Positions 1-11,800 of a stretch of DNA of 64,000 bases are shown piece after piece. The position numbers were made by a program, and so were the translations under genes. The DNA comes from Chondromyces crocatus (lineage in GTDB: Bacteria; Myxococcota_A; Polyangia; Polyangiales; Polyangiaceae). The stretch covers positions 8,478,501 through 8,542,500 of the forward strand of contig NZ_CP012159.1 in NCBI RefSeq assembly GCF_001189295.1, given 5' to 3'. The notes under the pieces are model-generated. The model made no database searches. It saw nothing but the letters and a program-made list of their open reading frames with translations, and had not been told where the DNA came from. Each line of letters opens with the position of its first letter. Position 1 is the stretch's first letter.

Positions 1-107
1 CTGGTGGGTCGAGGCGACGGCGCGCATGGATCCTTCTGGAGAGATCCACGGCGAACCGCCGCTCCCCCTCGCGGCGTCAGGATACGCGCGGAGAGGGCAC
101 CGTGGAA

Positions 108-926
108 CTAGCGGCCGCGCGCGACGAGCGCGTTGGTCCGACGACGCAGCAAGAGGCCAGCGAAGGCGAGCGCCGCGAGCGCTGCGCCCCCCTCGGGTGC
201 TCCGCCCGCCGTGCGGCACCCACAGCCACCCTGCTTCGGCTCCACGGGCGGCGGCGCCTCGATCGGCGTCTCGCCCGCTGCGTCCGCGTCCGCACCGGCG
301 CCCGGATCCTCGGCTCCCTCCGCGGCGTCACCGGTCTTCTCCAGCTCGGGTTCGGCCTTCTTCTCTTCCTTCTTGTCCTTCTTCTTCTCGCCCGCGAACA
401 CGATCGCGCGCCGATCGATCACGGGGTTCTCCCCCTTCAACGTGATCTTCTGCATCGGCCCCATCTGCACGCCATCGCTCACCCGGGTGATCTTCAGCTC
501 GTACTCACCCGACTCGAAGCCGCGATCCCGGCGGAGCACGAAGTCGAACTTCGTCGTCGTGTAGACCTTCCCCGAACCATCGGAGAAGCCGACATCCATG
601 CTCTCGTTGATCGACTGCTGTCCCTTCAGCGGGATCTTGTTGAGGATCGGCTTCTCCGGCGACTGATCCGTCAGCGCCCGCTCGTAGTGAGCGACCGGCG
701 TGAAGGCGAAGATCATCGGGATGTGCGCCATGTGCGGCGTGGACCCGTAGTTGATCGTCATCTTGAGCTTCCACCGGCCGTCGTCCTCCTCGGGGGCACG
801 ATCGGCGATGTTCACCGTGCCAGCGGCCACCGCGGGACGCGCGATCAGCAGGATGGCGCTCACCAGGAGGAGCGCGGCGGCCAGGAGCCGCGCAGTGAAA
901 TGAGGCAAGGAGCGGACGCTACGCAT
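108..926 (-). CDS. secreted protein with MYXO-CTERM-like C-terminal sorting tail
   Basis: 272 aa. A typical signal peptide occupies about residues 1-35, with Arg near the start, a Leu/Ala-rich core and a PAVAA cleavage region. The central domain (about 36-170) is beta-rich and matches no family I recognise. Next comes a Lys/Glu-rich linker (about 178-195), an Asp/Ala/Pro-rich linker, and a tail of GGCGCR followed by a hydrophobic segment and RRR. This Cys-TM-Arg arrangement is the MYXO-CTERM type sorting signal, found on myxobacterial envelope proteins that are processed and anchored at the surface. It is probably an exported, surface-anchored protein of unknown function. It is the last gene of a run of minus-strand genes for exported proteins. 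Export is clear; function is unknown. Confidence 0.85.
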   Translation of the reverse strand: MRSVRSLPHFTARLLAAALLLVSAILLIARPAVAAGTVNIADRAPEEDDGRWKLKMTINYGSTPHMAHIPMIFAFTPVAHYERALTDQSPEKPILNKIPLKGQQSINESMDVGFSDGSGKVYTTTKFDFVLRRDRGFESGEYELKITRVSDGVQMGPMQKITLKGENPVIDRRAIVFAGEKKKDKKEEKKAEPELEKTGDAAEGAEDPGAGADADAAGETPIEAPPPVEPKQGGCGCRTAGGAPEGGAALAALAFAGLLLRRRTNALVARGR

Positions 927-1080
927 GCCGCGACCCTACCAGGGTTCCCAGGCTTCCGGGAGGTGGCCGCCACGCCCGGTCTTCCAGCCAGCACGGCGAA
1001 TTTTCGAGAGCCTCGCCTCCGTGTGCGCTGGAGACGGGCGAGGACCGGGACCACGGTCCGAGCAGACCGCGGGCTCGGTG

Positions 1081-1698
1081 TCAGTAAGGGAACCAGAGAA
1101 GTTTGTCGGTGACCGGCTTGTAACAAGCGTCCCGACCGGCGATCTCGTTGTCGGTGCAGCTCGCCGTGTCGAGGCAGTCGGCGATCTCGTACCGCCCGGC
1201 CCCGTTGTACACCGTGGTCAGCAGCACGCGCTGCGAGCCGTCGAGCTTGGTGAACCCCGCCTTGCACTCCGCGGCGGGGACGTTCTCGCAGCGGAACATG
1301 CGCGCGCAGCGGGCCTCGATCAGATCCTGCGCTGCGGCCTCGGGCTCGTTGATGCTCCCGATCACCTCATCGTTGCACTCGCTGATGAGCTGAGCGCGAT
1401 CCGTCTTGTCGTCGCCAGCGGCCTCCAGGCGGCGCGGGAAGCACTTGGCCATCTGGCGCAGGTAGCCCGGCGATGCCGTCGGATAGGCGGCCTTGCAAGC
1501 GGCGAGGTGCTCCCACTTGGGGCCGCCCCCCAGCACCTTGGCGAGCGCGTCACACCACACGGCCTGGGCCGCGGTCACGGCGTCGCGATCGGGAAAGTTG
1601 CTCGGCCCGCCCCCGCAGGCACCGACCGCGCCCACGGTGGTGGAGAACGCGAGGAGCGCTGCGGCGACCCGAGCTGGAAAGGGACGCGGAGCGTGCAT
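1081..1698 (-). CDS. putative Cys-containing lipoprotein
   Basis: About 205 aa. From the ATG at 1698 the protein has an Arg-containing n-region, an Ala/Leu-rich core and a lipobox-like AVGAC, so it is probably a lipoprotein. An in-frame start 18 nt upstream (1716) would add six residues. The mature part contains many Cys (AVWCD, LAACKA, AKCFP, SECND, EARCARMFRCE, AECKA, DCLDTASCTD, RDACYK), consistent with several disulfides in the periplasm or on the surface. I recognise no catalytic motif. It lies 154 nt upstream of the MYXO-CTERM gene, same strand, so co-transcription is possible. Export is well supported; function unknown. Confidence 0.75.
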   Translation of the reverse strand: MHAPRPFPARVAAALLAFSTTVGAVGACGGGPSNFPDRDAVTAAQAVWCDALAKVLGGGPKWEHLAACKAAYPTASPGYLRQMAKCFPRRLEAAGDDKTDRAQLISECNDEVIGSINEPEAAAQDLIEARCARMFRCENVPAAECKAGFTKLDGSQRVLLTTVYNGAGRYEIADCLDTASCTDNEIAGRDACYKPVTDKLLWFPY

Positions 1699-1834
1699 GG
1701 GGGGCGACCCTAGCATGTCCGGCGCGGAAGGAAGAACTCTCGGATCGTCTGACGACCTACGGGTTACGCCACCCCAGACCCCCGAGGGCCTCCCAGCACC
1801 GGGCGACGCACCGCATGGCGGATCATGCGCATGC

Positions 1835-2251
1835 TCAGCGCTTCACCCCTGCCCCCCCCCGACGCGACGAGCGAGGCCCCGCCCACGCCTCGTCTCCGCG
1901 ACACGCGGTCGACTCCACCATCTCGGAGGGCTCACGCGTGGACAGGATCCTGGCGATGCTCACCGGGCTGTGGGGTCGGGGCGGTGGCTCTTGCCTCACC
2001 ACCTCGATCAAACGTCGCACCTGGGGACGGAGCGCTCGCACAGCCTCGAGGGCCCGCTCGAGCGGAAACTGATCCCAGTTGACCCCCATCGGCTCGTAGA
2101 GCGCCTCTCCAGCGGCGCTCGTCACCAGGACCCAGGCGGGCGTCTCCTGACGGAGCCAGCGGAACAGCGCCGCGAGCCAGAGATCACCTTCCAGGGCAGG
2201 CGTCCCGGGGCCCAGAAAGACGCTGACGGAATCCCATCGCGGTCGAGCCAT
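1835..2251 (-). CDS. small hypothetical protein
   Basis: About 138 aa from the ATG at 2251; an in-frame ATG at 2272 would add seven residues. The first 110 residues look like a folded domain with alternating hydrophobic and charged segments: SVSVFLGPG, WLAALFRWLRQ, PAWVLVTSAAGEALYEPMG, ALEAVRALRPQVRRLIEVV. The last 25 residues are Arg/Gly-rich and may be read-through of little-constrained sequence. No ribosome binding site is obvious and no family is recognised. It lies about 255 nt downstream of the large lipoprotein gene that ends at 2507, same strand. Long overlapping frames on the other strand look non-coding. Its reality is uncertain. Confidence 0.45.
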   Translation of the reverse strand: MARPRWDSVSVFLGPGTPALEGDLWLAALFRWLRQETPAWVLVTSAAGEALYEPMGVNWDQFPLERALEAVRALRPQVRRLIEVVRQEPPPRPHSPVSIARILSTREPSEMVESTACRGDEAWAGPRSSRRGGAGVKR

Positions 2252-2506
2252 TGGAAGGATGAGTCCAAGCAAGCCGCGTGCCCCCGTGGAGTGAGCAACA
2301 CCGAGGGGACCCCAGACGGAGAGTCGCGCTCTGCCAGCCCAGGCTGAGACCGCTGCCTCCGCCTCGATCGTTTGTGCTCGTAGGGTGCAGCCACCACCCC
2401 GAAACGGGCAGCGAAGTCACGTCCCCCGCCTCCGACCGTGCAGGGATGGAGCGCTCTCCAGCCCCCTTCCACCCTCCGCTCACGTCGCTGCGGCCTCCCC
2501 TCTCGC

Positions 2507-5500
2507 TCACGGCTGCGCGGACACGCGGCCTGGATCCAGCGTGCATCGCGCGTACGCCGAGCCCCGCCCGGAGCGCACCTCGCCCGCTGCTCTCGGGCCG
2601 AAACGCGCGCGGATGAGGAGATCCTCATCGGCACCCGGCACCCGCGCCTCCACCCCCTCCGCGCAGAGACGCCCTCCGCTGCTCGTCACCAGCATCACGG
2701 CGTCGCGCTCCGCTTCGCGCAGCACCGCGCCGTCGGCCGTCGAGATCCGCAGCACCACGGGTGACTCCACGACGAAGCGAAGCGACCCCGGGGTCACCTG
2801 GCAAGGCTCGCTCTCCTCGAGAGACCCGAGCTGCCCGATCACCGCCAGGGGCCCCACCTCGGCCCGCCCCACATCGAGCCCTCCGGCGAGGAGCTCGCCC
2901 GACGAGGTCGCGTGGCTCACGAGCGCGAGCCCCTGTCCGTCGCGGCGCGCAGCGAGGGTCAGCCGCGCCCCGAGCCGCGCCCCGAGCCACGTGAGACCGA
3001 GCGCCACCCGAGCGCCGTCGGGACCGGACAGCAGCAAGCCATCCTTCAGGGTGTCGAGCACCAGCAGCCGCTCCCCCGCGAGCAGCGCAGCCGCTGCCAC
3101 ATGACCCACGCTGCCGAGGAGCGAGAACGACGGGGAACGCTCGCCTGCCCGCGTCGCGTGGCGCTCCACCATCAACAGCATGTCCACGGCCTCGGGGCTG
3201 CCCGGGGGCATGAGGATGGGCGCGACCGAACCCCACGAGCGGCTCATTGGAGCGCCACGCACCGTGAGACGACGCGGGCGCCCCCCGGGCGCGAAGGGCT
3301 GGAGGATCTCCGCAGACCACCGGGCTCCGGCGCTGCCCGCCTCGAGGGTCCCCATCGGCCGGCTCCCGCTCGATGCCAGCGACACCAGCGACCCCTCGGC
3401 CGACGATGGCGCTCGACCTCCGGCCTTGCCTCCCGTGGGCGGCGCGGCTGGCGTGGGCGGCACGAGCCGAGACACCCCGTCCTTCTCCAGCCGGCAGGAC
3501 AGAACCCCCGGGCGGAGCTGCGCCGGCGCGGCGACCCCTGGCGCCCCCTCCACGGCGTCGTCCTCTCGCGCATCCGGCGGCGTGGGCGCTGCGGGCGCAG
3601 CACCTCCCCAGCCCACCCGCACCAGGCCGTCGCTCAGCGAGCAGCCCAGCGTGCTGCATCCGAACGCCCCGCTCGTGTCCGACGGCGCTTCGAGCCGACC
3701 CACCGGGGGCCCCTCGATCGGCTGCCACGAAGCGCCACCGTCCGTCGACTCGAAGTAAGCGGCCTTCGCCTCCTCGGTCTCCTCCGTACGCGCGAGCGCG
3801 AACCGCCCGCCATGCACGACCGAAGTCACCCCCTTCGGCAGCGACAGCACCGTGACCCGACCCGAAGCGTCGATGCGCACACCAGCCGCGCGCCCGCCAC
3901 GCGTGGTCGTCTCGGGCAGCCCCTGGACCTCGGCGCTCTCCCTCTCCTCCTCGGCGACGTCGTCCCGCGCCTCGCCGTCGCGTTCCTCCGCGCTGTCCTC
4001 GGGCAGCTCGATCCAGCCCCGGATCGACCTGTCCTCGTCCTCCCAGAAGTCGCTCTCCACGAAGCGCTCCGCAAGCTCCGGCTCCCCCAGCGCGAGGAAC
4101 TGCCCCCCCTTCAGCGCCGGATCTCCCGCACGCACCCGGACCACCCGCACCCCCACCGGCGCGGGCGCGGCGCCCTCGCGCTTCCCCTCCCCGCCCGCCA
4201 CGAGCGCGGTCACCCCCGACGGCCCGGGAATCCAGCGATACAACCGCCGCGCGTCGTCTCCCACGAGCTGCCGCTCGCTCCATCGCCCCTCCGCATCCCG
4301 CACGCACACGCGCGCCTCGTCGGCCGGCGGGGGCACGGGCGGCTCTTCCGGCTCGGGGGTCTCGTCGACGGCGAGCTGCCTCAACGAATGCATCAGGGGC
4401 ACGGGCGACGGACTCGGAGCCGACGCCGCAAAGAGATCCGCGGCGCTCGGGGACGACGGACTGCACCGCCCCGCGTAGGCGAACGCGCCCTCCTGTCCAG
4501 CGAAGAACCGACCGCGCTCGGGAAACGTCGCTTCCAGCGAAGGCTCACCCAGCGCGCGCGTGAGACGCAGGACCATGCCCCCCTTCTCGATGAAACAGGC
4601 GACCAGCGGGACCTCGCCCGCGATCACGGCCTGGCATCGACCACCACCGCTCTCGTTCTGCGGCAGCCCCACCTCTTGCAGCGGCCAGGGCCCTGCCGCC
4701 GACAGCAAGGAGACCCGCGCCTCGTCCACCGCCGTCGCCAGCGCACCTCCCCAGGGCAGCACCCCGCCCGTTGCCACGGCACGCTGCACCAGCTCGGGCG
4801 CGAGCGAGCGGCTCGACACCACGAGCGGCGCCGGGAGCAGGACGGACGCGTCGAGGCGCTGGTCCGGCCTGAAGGAGCGTGACAGCGCGACCTCCTTCCG
4901 CTCGTCCACGAGCCCCTCCGCCGTGAGCAACAGCGGGTGCCCTCCCTTCGCCGGGTGGAGCACCACGAGCCCATCGCCCGGCGTGAGCGCGCGGATCATC
5001 ACCCCCTTCGTCGCCAGGAGATCGCGCCACGTCGCCCCGCCATCGAGCGTCACGGCCGCACGCCCCAGCACGTCGACGCGTGCCGCACGCTGCGTATCGA
5101 GCGCAATCCCCTGCGCCGTCCCTGGCCAGCGCAGCGGGCGGAGCGCGGGCTCGGGAGCGCGGAGATCCAGCAAGAACGAGCCGCTCGACGTGGTGAGGAG
5201 CATCCCGTCGAGCCAGGGCTGCGCTCCATGCACGGACACCGACGCGATGGGCGACAGCGGCCCCAGGAACGTGGTGGCGCGGTACACCTGCTCCCTCGAC
5301 CAGAGCAGGTACCCTCCACCCAGCCGCTCCGGCACCGAGCTGAACCCCGACAGCGACACCGACGAGGGCGCCGTGGCGAGGATCATCCCCCCCTTCAACA
5401 GGAACCTTTTTCCCTCGTAGAGAGCGGGCTCGGGGCGGCGCAGCGCGGCGCTGCCTCCCCGGGTGTCGAAGATCGCGCCCACCCGCTCCGTGAGCACGTA

Positions 5501-5734
5501 GTGCGCGACGCCACGCCTCATCGCTGACCCGACGCCTGGCCCAACGCCCGGCCCGACGCCCGACCCGACGCCCCGCGTGCCCGGCTTCCCTCCGCCTGGC
5601 TCCTCGACCTGCGCCCGGCCCTTTCCTCCTGGCGCCGCGCCGCCGCACCCGGCCCCCACCGTGACGCCTGCCATCGCAGTGGCGACCGCGAGCGTGAACC
5701 AACCTCGCGACCTCACGGCACTGCGCTCCGGCAA
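2507..5734 (-). CDS. large Asp-box (sialidase-like propeller) lipoprotein, paralogue 3
   Basis: 1075 aa, the most downstream of three consecutive paralogues. The N-terminus ([25 protein letters not shown]) is a lipoprotein signal with a GAGC lipobox. Next is a low-complexity stretch of Gly-Val-Gly-Pro/Ser repeats (about 55-70), coded by 12-bp DNA repeats near 5525-5575. Two Asp-box motifs are visible, VTLDGGATWRDL and ESTDGGASWQPI; such motifs occur at blade turns of sialidase-like and sortilin-like beta-propellers. Acidic low-complexity inserts (EEERESAEVQ) separate segments. It is presumably an outer-membrane or surface lipoprotein. No catalytic sialidase residues were recognised, so it is probably not an enzyme of that class. 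Its start overlaps the end of the upstream paralogue by 22 nt. Confidence 0.85.
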   Translation of the reverse strand: MPERSAVRSRGWFTLAVATAMAGVTVGAGCGGAAPGGKGRAQVEEPGGGKPGTRGVGSGVGPGVGPGVGSAMRRGVAHYVLTERVGAIFDTRGGSAALRRPEPALYEGKRFLLKGGMILATAPSSVSLSGFSSVPERLGGGYLLWSREQVYRATTFLGPLSPIASVSVHGAQPWLDGMLLTTSSGSFLLDLRAPEPALRPLRWPGTAQGIALDTQRAARVDVLGRAAVTLDGGATWRDLLATKGVMIRALTPGDGLVVLHPAKGGHPLLLTAEGLVDERKEVALSRSFRPDQRLDASVLLPAPLVVSSRSLAPELVQRAVATGGVLPWGGALATAVDEARVSLLSAAGPWPLQEVGLPQNESGGGRCQAVIAGEVPLVACFIEKGGMVLRLTRALGEPSLEATFPERGRFFAGQEGAFAYAGRCSPSSPSAADLFAASAPSPSPVPLMHSLRQLAVDETPEPEEPPVPPPADEARVCVRDAEGRWSERQLVGDDARRLYRWIPGPSGVTALVAGGEGKREGAAPAPVGVRVVRVRAGDPALKGGQFLALGEPELAERFVESDFWEDEDRSIRGWIELPEDSAEERDGEARDDVAEEERESAEVQGLPETTTRGGRAAGVRIDASGRVTVLSLPKGVTSVVHGGRFALARTEETEEAKAAYFESTDGGASWQPIEGPPVGRLEAPSDTSGAFGCSTLGCSLSDGLVRVGWGGAAPAAPTPPDAREDDAVEGAPGVAAPAQLRPGVLSCRLEKDGVSRLVPPTPAAPPTGGKAGGRAPSSAEGSLVSLASSGSRPMGTLEAGSAGARWSAEILQPFAPGGRPRRLTVRGAPMSRSWGSVAPILMPPGSPEAVDMLLMVERHATRAGERSPSFSLLGSVGHVAAAALLAGERLLVLDTLKDGLLLSGPDGARVALGLTWLGARLGARLTLAARRDGQGLALVSHATSSGELLAGGLDVGRAEVGPLAVIGQLGSLEESEPCQVTPGSLRFVVESPVVLRISTADGAVLREAERDAVMLVTSSGGRLCAEGVEARVPGADEDLLIRARFGPRAAGEVRSGRGSAYARCTLDPGRVSAQP

Positions 5735-8700
5735 GTGAGCGGCTGCCGCACCTCCTGCCCGTTGGAGATCAGCACCAGGGCAGCCGACCCTGCCTTCGGG
5801 ACAGGCCGCGCCGCCCCCCCTTCCGGACGCCCACCGCGCCCACGGAGATCACTGCCACGCCATGCCGGATCCGGCCCTCCGAACCACGCCACCACCTTCC
5901 TCACGTTCCCTGGCCCGTCGTAGAACCCCATCTCCGTCTCGAAACGCTCGTCGCGCACCCCCAGTTCCACGGCGTCAAGGCACGCGGCCGCCTCGGACCA
6001 GCGGATCACCGCCACCCCGCCCCTCCCGCTCGGCCGCACCCCGGGCATCCGACCGGGGACCAGCCCGATCGCGGTGTGGAACGGCATCACCACCTGCGCC
6101 TCCCCCGCGCGCGGCTTGCATGCCGCGTCCGAACCCACCCGCAGCTCCCGGAGCGGCGCGAGCCGCTCCTCCTGCCCCACGACCCGCCCATCACCCGCGA
6201 CCCGCACGAGCGCCGCGTCTCCCGTCCCGTCCACGACCACGAACACCGGCGCTCCACCGCGCCGCCCGGCCCCGTACATGAGCTTGCGTTGCCTGCGGCC
6301 AGCCACCCAGAGCTGCGGCAGCTCCTGCTGCTCCGCCGCCTTCGCGGCCGACCCTCGCGAAACGGACACCACCCGGTGCCCCGAGTACGACGGCCCCAGA
6401 AACAGGATCCGGTCCCCGAGCGCCACACCCACCGCATCCTCCGGGAGACAACCGCCCATCGACGGCACCACGCCGGCCCGCTCCAGCATGGAGGCGTGGC
6501 AGCTCGACCCTCCCGTCGCGACCGGCACCACCTTCCCGTCGACGTCGAGAAACACGCCGAGCGTCGCCCCCATCGCCACGTGGTCCACGCCGCCACCATC
6601 GTCCGAGCGCAGCGAAAGCCGCGCGCGATGGATGCTCGCGCTCGCGTCCAGCGGCATGACCCAGGACAGCGACACGTCACCTCCGACGACCCAGGACCCC
6701 CCTCCGCTGCCGTAGGGCAGCAGCATCGCCCCCAGGTGGCCCAGGCGCACGTACCCTGGCGCGCGCGGGACCGGCGTCGCGGTCACACCGAACCCGTACG
6801 AACCGCCGAGCCGTCGCCCCTCGGGTATCCCCGCAAAGTCGCACGCGAAGCTCGCCAGGGGCTCCGGGCTCGGCACCCCTCGGTTGCGCAGGCGGTTGCG
6901 CTGCGCTTCCCGCTGCGCCTCTCGCTGCGCCTCCTGCTGCACCTCCCGCTGCGCGTCCGTCATGTCCGACGCGACGGAAGGGACGCCACCGTCGCCGAGC
7001 CCGCTCCAGCCGATCCGACCCTCTCGACCGAAGCGGCACCCCACCTGCGAGCAGCCTTCGAGCCGCTGCGAGCTGCCCGGCGGCGGCTCCACCTCCACCC
7101 AGCGTCGCCCGTGGTCCACCGACTCGAACAGCCGGTAGTCCTCCGTCTGCGCGAGCGAAAGCGCACCCACCGACGCCACCACCTCGGTGCGCGGCGGCAG
7201 CTCGCGCGCCTGCACCCGACCCTCGTCCGAGATCGCCGCCGGCTGCCACTCCAGCGATCCCGACGGCACAGGAAAGAACCCCTCGACCCCACCACGCCAC
7301 GCCCGCAACGAGCGCGACACCACCCCATCCGTACGGTAGCGGTACCTAGGAAAGGACAGCGGCGGCGCGAACCTGGGCACCCGCAGCACCCGCAGCGGCC
7401 CCACCGTCGACGCTCTCGGCTCGTCTCCGAGACGCGTGTCCGGACGCCCCACGACGGCCGTCGCCTCCCCACCGGGGCGCGGCACCCAGGCCAGCAGATC
7501 CCGCGCGTCTGCCGCTTCCAGCCGCATCTCTCGCCAGGCCCCCGGCGCCACCCGCGCGCACAGCACGGGCCCTGCCCGCGGCACCCCTTGCTGCACCGAG
7601 GCGCCCGCGATCGCGTCGATGTCGAGCCTCGGCTTCGACCGCCCAGTGCAGGGTCCCTGGAACGCCAGCGCCTCACCGTCCACCCCCACGAACGGCTCGC
7701 TGTCCTGCGACCACGCCTCCTCCAGATCGAACGCCTTCTCCACCCGTGGCTCCCCCGAGAGCGACACCACCCGCGCCTGCGACGACTCCAGACACAGCGC
7801 GAGCACCCCTTCCGGCGCACGGAACGGCACGCACCGCCCGCTCTCCTCGGGCAACATCGCCATGGAACTGGCGAGCCCCGTCCCGAGATCCACCCGCCCC
7901 ACCTTGTCCCCGTCGACGACCACGGCGCCCCCATCCCGCAGCGCGACCCCCGACTCGAGCGCCGACGTCATCACGCCTTCCCGCGTCCCCGTACCCCACA
8001 CCGGATCGAACGCCTCCTCCGGCTCCCGCCCGCGCCACATCGACGAGCTGAACCCGGCCTCGATCGTCCCTCCGGCGGAGACCCGCACCCGGGTGCCACT
8101 GAGCTGATGGACCAGCAGCGTGTCGCCTTCTCGGCTCACCCGCATCGGCTCCTTCACCTCCGCGCTCCGGTCACGAAACGTCGCCCCCCCGTCCGACGTG
8201 AACAGCGAGCGGCCGAAGGCCGTGAACAGCATCGCCTTCTCCGCGCTCATCGCCGCGGCCAGCACCGCGCCGCCCACGCCGAGAGGCCTGATCTGCGCGT
8301 CCGACGCGCGCACCACGTAGAGCCCTGCCCCCGCCACGAGCCCTACCCCGTCCAGCCAGTCGAACGCCTCGTCCACCCGCTCGGGCAGCTCCCCCAGCCG
8401 CACCAGCGCGCCATCGAACTGCGCCGACGCATAGACCTCGTTGTCCTGCCAGAACACGTACCGTGCCCGCACGCCCGCGCGCTCCGCGTCGCCCCCTCGA
8501 ACCCACGGAGGCGCAGGAAACCCCGCCTGCACCGTGGGCTCGATCGTCCCCACCGCCACCAGCGCGCCATCGCGCAGCTCCGCGCGTCGCCCGGACGCGA
8601 TCAGGCGGCGCACCCCGGCAGGCGCATCTTCCACCCACGCCCCGTACGACGAGGGCACGTAGCGCGCGGGACCCGCCACCCCGAGCGGGATGGCGACCTC

Positions 8701-8826
8701 CGGCGTCGACGTGACCTCTCCCCGAGGTCCCTCCACCGCGCTCGCCCCACAGCCCGGCGCGCCTCCCAGCCCCAGCAGCGAAAGGAACGCCGCCGTCCAT
8801 CGATCCGGGCTTCCACGATGCGTCAC
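5713..8826 (-). CDS. large Asp-box lipoprotein, paralogue 2
   Basis: 1037 aa, starting at a GTG (8826-8824) that overlaps the stop codon of the upstream paralogue by 4 nt; a much longer open frame upstream of this GTG is only the shadow of that paralogue. The N-terminus ([20 protein letters not shown]) is a lipoprotein signal with lipobox GAPGC. The architecture matches its neighbours: opening text like [16 protein letters not shown], then propeller-like repeats with Asp boxes [13 protein letters not shown] and [13 protein letters not shown], and later loops rich in Gly/Val. A (QREA)4 run near residues 620-640 is coded by 12-bp DNA repeats at about 6901-6954. Probably a surface lipoprotein; function unknown. 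Translational coupling with both neighbours is likely. Confidence 0.85.
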   Translation of the reverse strand: MTHRGSPDRWTAAFLSLLGLGGAPGCGASAVEGPRGEVTSTPEVAIPLGVAGPARYVPSSYGAWVEDAPAGVRRLIASGRRAELRDGALVAVGTIEPTVQAGFPAPPWVRGGDAERAGVRARYVFWQDNEVYASAQFDGALVRLGELPERVDEAFDWLDGVGLVAGAGLYVVRASDAQIRPLGVGGAVLAAAMSAEKAMLFTAFGRSLFTSDGGATFRDRSAEVKEPMRVSREGDTLLVHQLSGTRVRVSAGGTIEAGFSSSMWRGREPEEAFDPVWGTGTREGVMTSALESGVALRDGGAVVVDGDKVGRVDLGTGLASSMAMLPEESGRCVPFRAPEGVLALCLESSQARVVSLSGEPRVEKAFDLEEAWSQDSEPFVGVDGEALAFQGPCTGRSKPRLDIDAIAGASVQQGVPRAGPVLCARVAPGAWREMRLEAADARDLLAWVPRPGGEATAVVGRPDTRLGDEPRASTVGPLRVLRVPRFAPPLSFPRYRYRTDGVVSRSLRAWRGGVEGFFPVPSGSLEWQPAAISDEGRVQARELPPRTEVVASVGALSLAQTEDYRLFESVDHGRRWVEVEPPPGSSQRLEGCSQVGCRFGREGRIGWSGLGDGGVPSVASDMTDAQREVQQEAQREAQREAQRNRLRNRGVPSPEPLASFACDFAGIPEGRRLGGSYGFGVTATPVPRAPGYVRLGHLGAMLLPYGSGGGSWVVGGDVSLSWVMPLDASASIHRARLSLRSDDGGGVDHVAMGATLGVFLDVDGKVVPVATGGSSCHASMLERAGVVPSMGGCLPEDAVGVALGDRILFLGPSYSGHRVVSVSRGSAAKAAEQQELPQLWVAGRRQRKLMYGAGRRGGAPVFVVVDGTGDAALVRVAGDGRVVGQEERLAPLRELRVGSDAACKPRAGEAQVVMPFHTAIGLVPGRMPGVRPSGRGGVAVIRWSEAAACLDAVELGVRDERFETEMGFYDGPGNVRKVVAWFGGPDPAWRGSDLRGRGGRPEGGAARPVPKAGSAALVLISNGQEVRQPLTCRSAVP
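6901..6954. repeat. 12-bp imperfect direct repeats inside a coding region
   Basis: On the plus strand about four imperfect copies of cgctgcgcctcc lie in tandem. On the coding (minus) strand they give a Gln-Arg-Glu-Ala repeat. They lie inside paralogue 2 of the Asp-box lipoproteins and keep the reading frame, so copy-number change would only alter linker length. Confidence 0.7.
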
Positions 8827-11800
8827 GGCGCCACCTCGACCGGCCTGCGCCGAGCCTGCGCATCGCCCGGACCCGCCCCCTGCGCTGGCGGATGCACCGT
8901 GCACGACAGCCCCTGGATGATCCCCGAGGTCAGCAGCGCCCCACCCGCCCCGCTCCCCCAGCGCATCACCATCTGCGCCGCCCCGGCGCTCCCGCCCCGC
9001 GTCTCTTCGACCTGCACATCGAGCGCGTCCACGCACACCCGCTCGCGACCCCAGCGAACCCGCGCGATCCCGTACCTCGCGAGCTGGACGTTCGGGAGCG
9101 CGCCGTCTTCCATCGCCAGCGCGTGCTCCGGCCGGAGCGCCACGAGCGCGTGCCACCCCCCCTTCGCCTTGCAGGCCGGCTCGCTCCCGGGCGTCAGCGT
9201 CGACCAGGGCGCCAGCCGCTCCACGGGCCCGGGCCCCTTCAACGCATCGATGCGCGACACCCCCACGGTCTCCGGCGCATCGCCATCCAGGACCAGGATC
9301 CCTTGCGCCCCATCTTCGTGACGCGCCAGCGCCATCAGCCGCTCCTCGAAACCATCCCGCCCCGGCCCCATACCGAACAGCGGCCGCTGCGCCCCGACCC
9401 CGTGCACCTCCAGCGCCGAGCGGTGGTAGCGCTCGACCAGCAGCACCGCGCTGTCCGGCCCGAGCGCGAGCCCCGGCGTCATCGTGAGCCGCTCCTCCGC
9501 GAACCTGCGCCCCTCGGTCCCTGGCAGCCTCGTCAGCCCCCCGGGCCGCACGATCGCCTCGCCCTCCTCGCCCAGCAGCAGCACCGAGAGCGCCCCGCTC
9601 GCTTCCAGCAGCGGCACGGCCGTGAACCGCCGGTAGCTCTTCGACCCGAGCGTCTGCCCTATCTCCGTCGCGTTCAGCCGCAACACCGACCCACCCAGAT
9701 CGAACGGCACGCGGTAGACCAGCGAGTGCGTGCGGAGCACCGGCCCCGACTTCGGCCGCACCGCCGCCCCCGCACGCCTCTCCTCCTCCGACGTCGCAGC
9801 CCCCTCGTTCTCGTCGGGTGGCGGCGCCTTCGCATCGCGCAGCAACACGAGCTCGTCGCCCCACGCCGCACGCATGTTCATCCGCTCGTTGCGAAGCTCC
9901 TCGGTCGTCAGAGCCGCCGGCGGCCTGGGCGCCGGCGCCCCCACGGGCGTACACGAGAGCCTGGGTCTGGGCGCCGCGCCCTCCTGCCCTGCCAGCAGCG
10001 GCCCCGTCCTCCGGCACGGCTCGACCTTCTGATCGAGATCGATGTCCACCGTCGACCTGCAAGCCGCCCCGGGATCGGGCGACACCGAGAACCTGCCGTC
10101 CGCGGACGCCACCTTTCCCGACGCCACCGTCTCACCGGACGCCGCAGCCCGCACCGCCGACGCCGCACCGCTCGCCCCCACCGCCGCCGCGCCGCTCGCC
10201 CCCACCGACACCACGCTGCTCCACCCCAGCCGCACCACGCCATCGAACGTGCACCCCAGCGAAGAGCACGCCCCGGTGAACGCCGAAGGCGGCACCGGCG
10301 AGCGCCCCGCCGCGTGGAAGCTCCGCCCGTGATCCACCGTCTCGTGCAGCGCTCCAGACGAGTCGATCAGGAGGCCGTGGTCCCCCGTCACCACCATCCC
10401 TGCGACATTCGCGGGCAGCGGATGCACCACCACGGACCCATCCGTACCGAAGGTGACGCCCCGACTCACGCCACTGCTCCCGGTGTCCCCCGATCCTGCC
10501 GCGCTGAGCCAGCCGACCACCCGGCCGTCGTCGAGCACCCGGAAGCGACGATCCACGAGCAGCGACACCGCCCCGCGCGGCGCCTGCGACCCGTACGTCG
10601 GCGGCCCGATCCGCCACTCCGGCGCCACGCGGTCCACGCGCACCACCCGCACGCCACCTTGCGCCGTCACCCGCCGCATCCCCACGGGAGGTGGCAGCGG
10701 GTGCCCTGCCTCCCCCGTCACGAACGCCACCGCCCCCCCGTCGCGCTGCGGCACCCACGCCACCATGGTCTGCCGCTCCTCGAGCTCCACCGCGCGCTCC
10801 ACCCAGTCGCCCGGCCTGCGCCGCACGCAGAGCACCGGGGCCGGCACCACCTCCCCCCACTCCATCCGGCTCGTGTCGTTCGGGTCCACCCAGCGCGCCT
10901 TCTCGCTGCACGACCCGACGAACCCCACCGCCCCGCGATCGTCGGCTGCAAAGAACCCATCATCGCTGAGGAGCTTCTCCACCACCGGCGGCTGCCCTCC
11001 CTCGCTGCGCAGCACCACGCTCCCGTAGAACGTCTGCTGCTCATCCCAGGAGCACAGGAACAGCACCGCGTCTCCCGCGGCCTGCGGCACACAGTTCAGC
11101 TCGTCGGAGAGCCAGCCCGACGACAGGAGCGACGCCTCCCCCGTCCGCAAGCTCACCCGCGCGCCCCCCTTCGACACCACCGCCAGCGCAAGCGCGTCAC
11201 CCAGCCGCACGCCACCGAGCACCGCCGCCCCCACCGGCGTCGACTGCCGCCACATCCAGGGCAAGAGCTCGAAGTCCCGCTCCCGCTGCCCTGGCTCGGA
11301 CTGGAAGTACTTCCCGCTTCCCAGGAATCTGGGCCGATACGCCGTGTCCAGCCGCCCCAGCGTGCCCTCTGGACCGAACACGATGCCCCCCATCCACGTC
11401 TCCAGCGACACCGCGTCCTTGCCGGGCACGAGCCCGCGCACGAACATCCCCGTCTCGCTCGACACATCGCTCCAGGACCGCCCGCCATCGCGCGTGACGC
11501 GCGCGCGCCCGAACATGTCCATCCGCGCAGCCCGCGACGCATCGAGCGCGACCGCATCGAACACCCCCGCCTCCGGGTACGGCTGCGTCTCGCTCGCCCC
11601 CGCCGGCAAGAGCCGCGGCCCCCGGTCGGTGAACACCACCACCCCGGCCAGATCGTTGCGCGCGCCGCGCACCTCGCCGCGGGTCATCCCGAGGTGCACC
11701 CGCTGGAGCGGACCGGTGAACGTGCTCGACCGGAACACCTCCTCCCGCGTCCAGTGCACGAACCCTCCCCCGAGCTGCGGCGCGACCGCGATCGCGCCGA

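Noticed and set aside
8827-10062. In-frame extension upstream of the GTG start of paralogue 2
   Set aside because: It lies within the coding region of paralogue 1 in another frame and is Gly/Arg/Ala-rich; the true start is the overlapping GTG at 8826.
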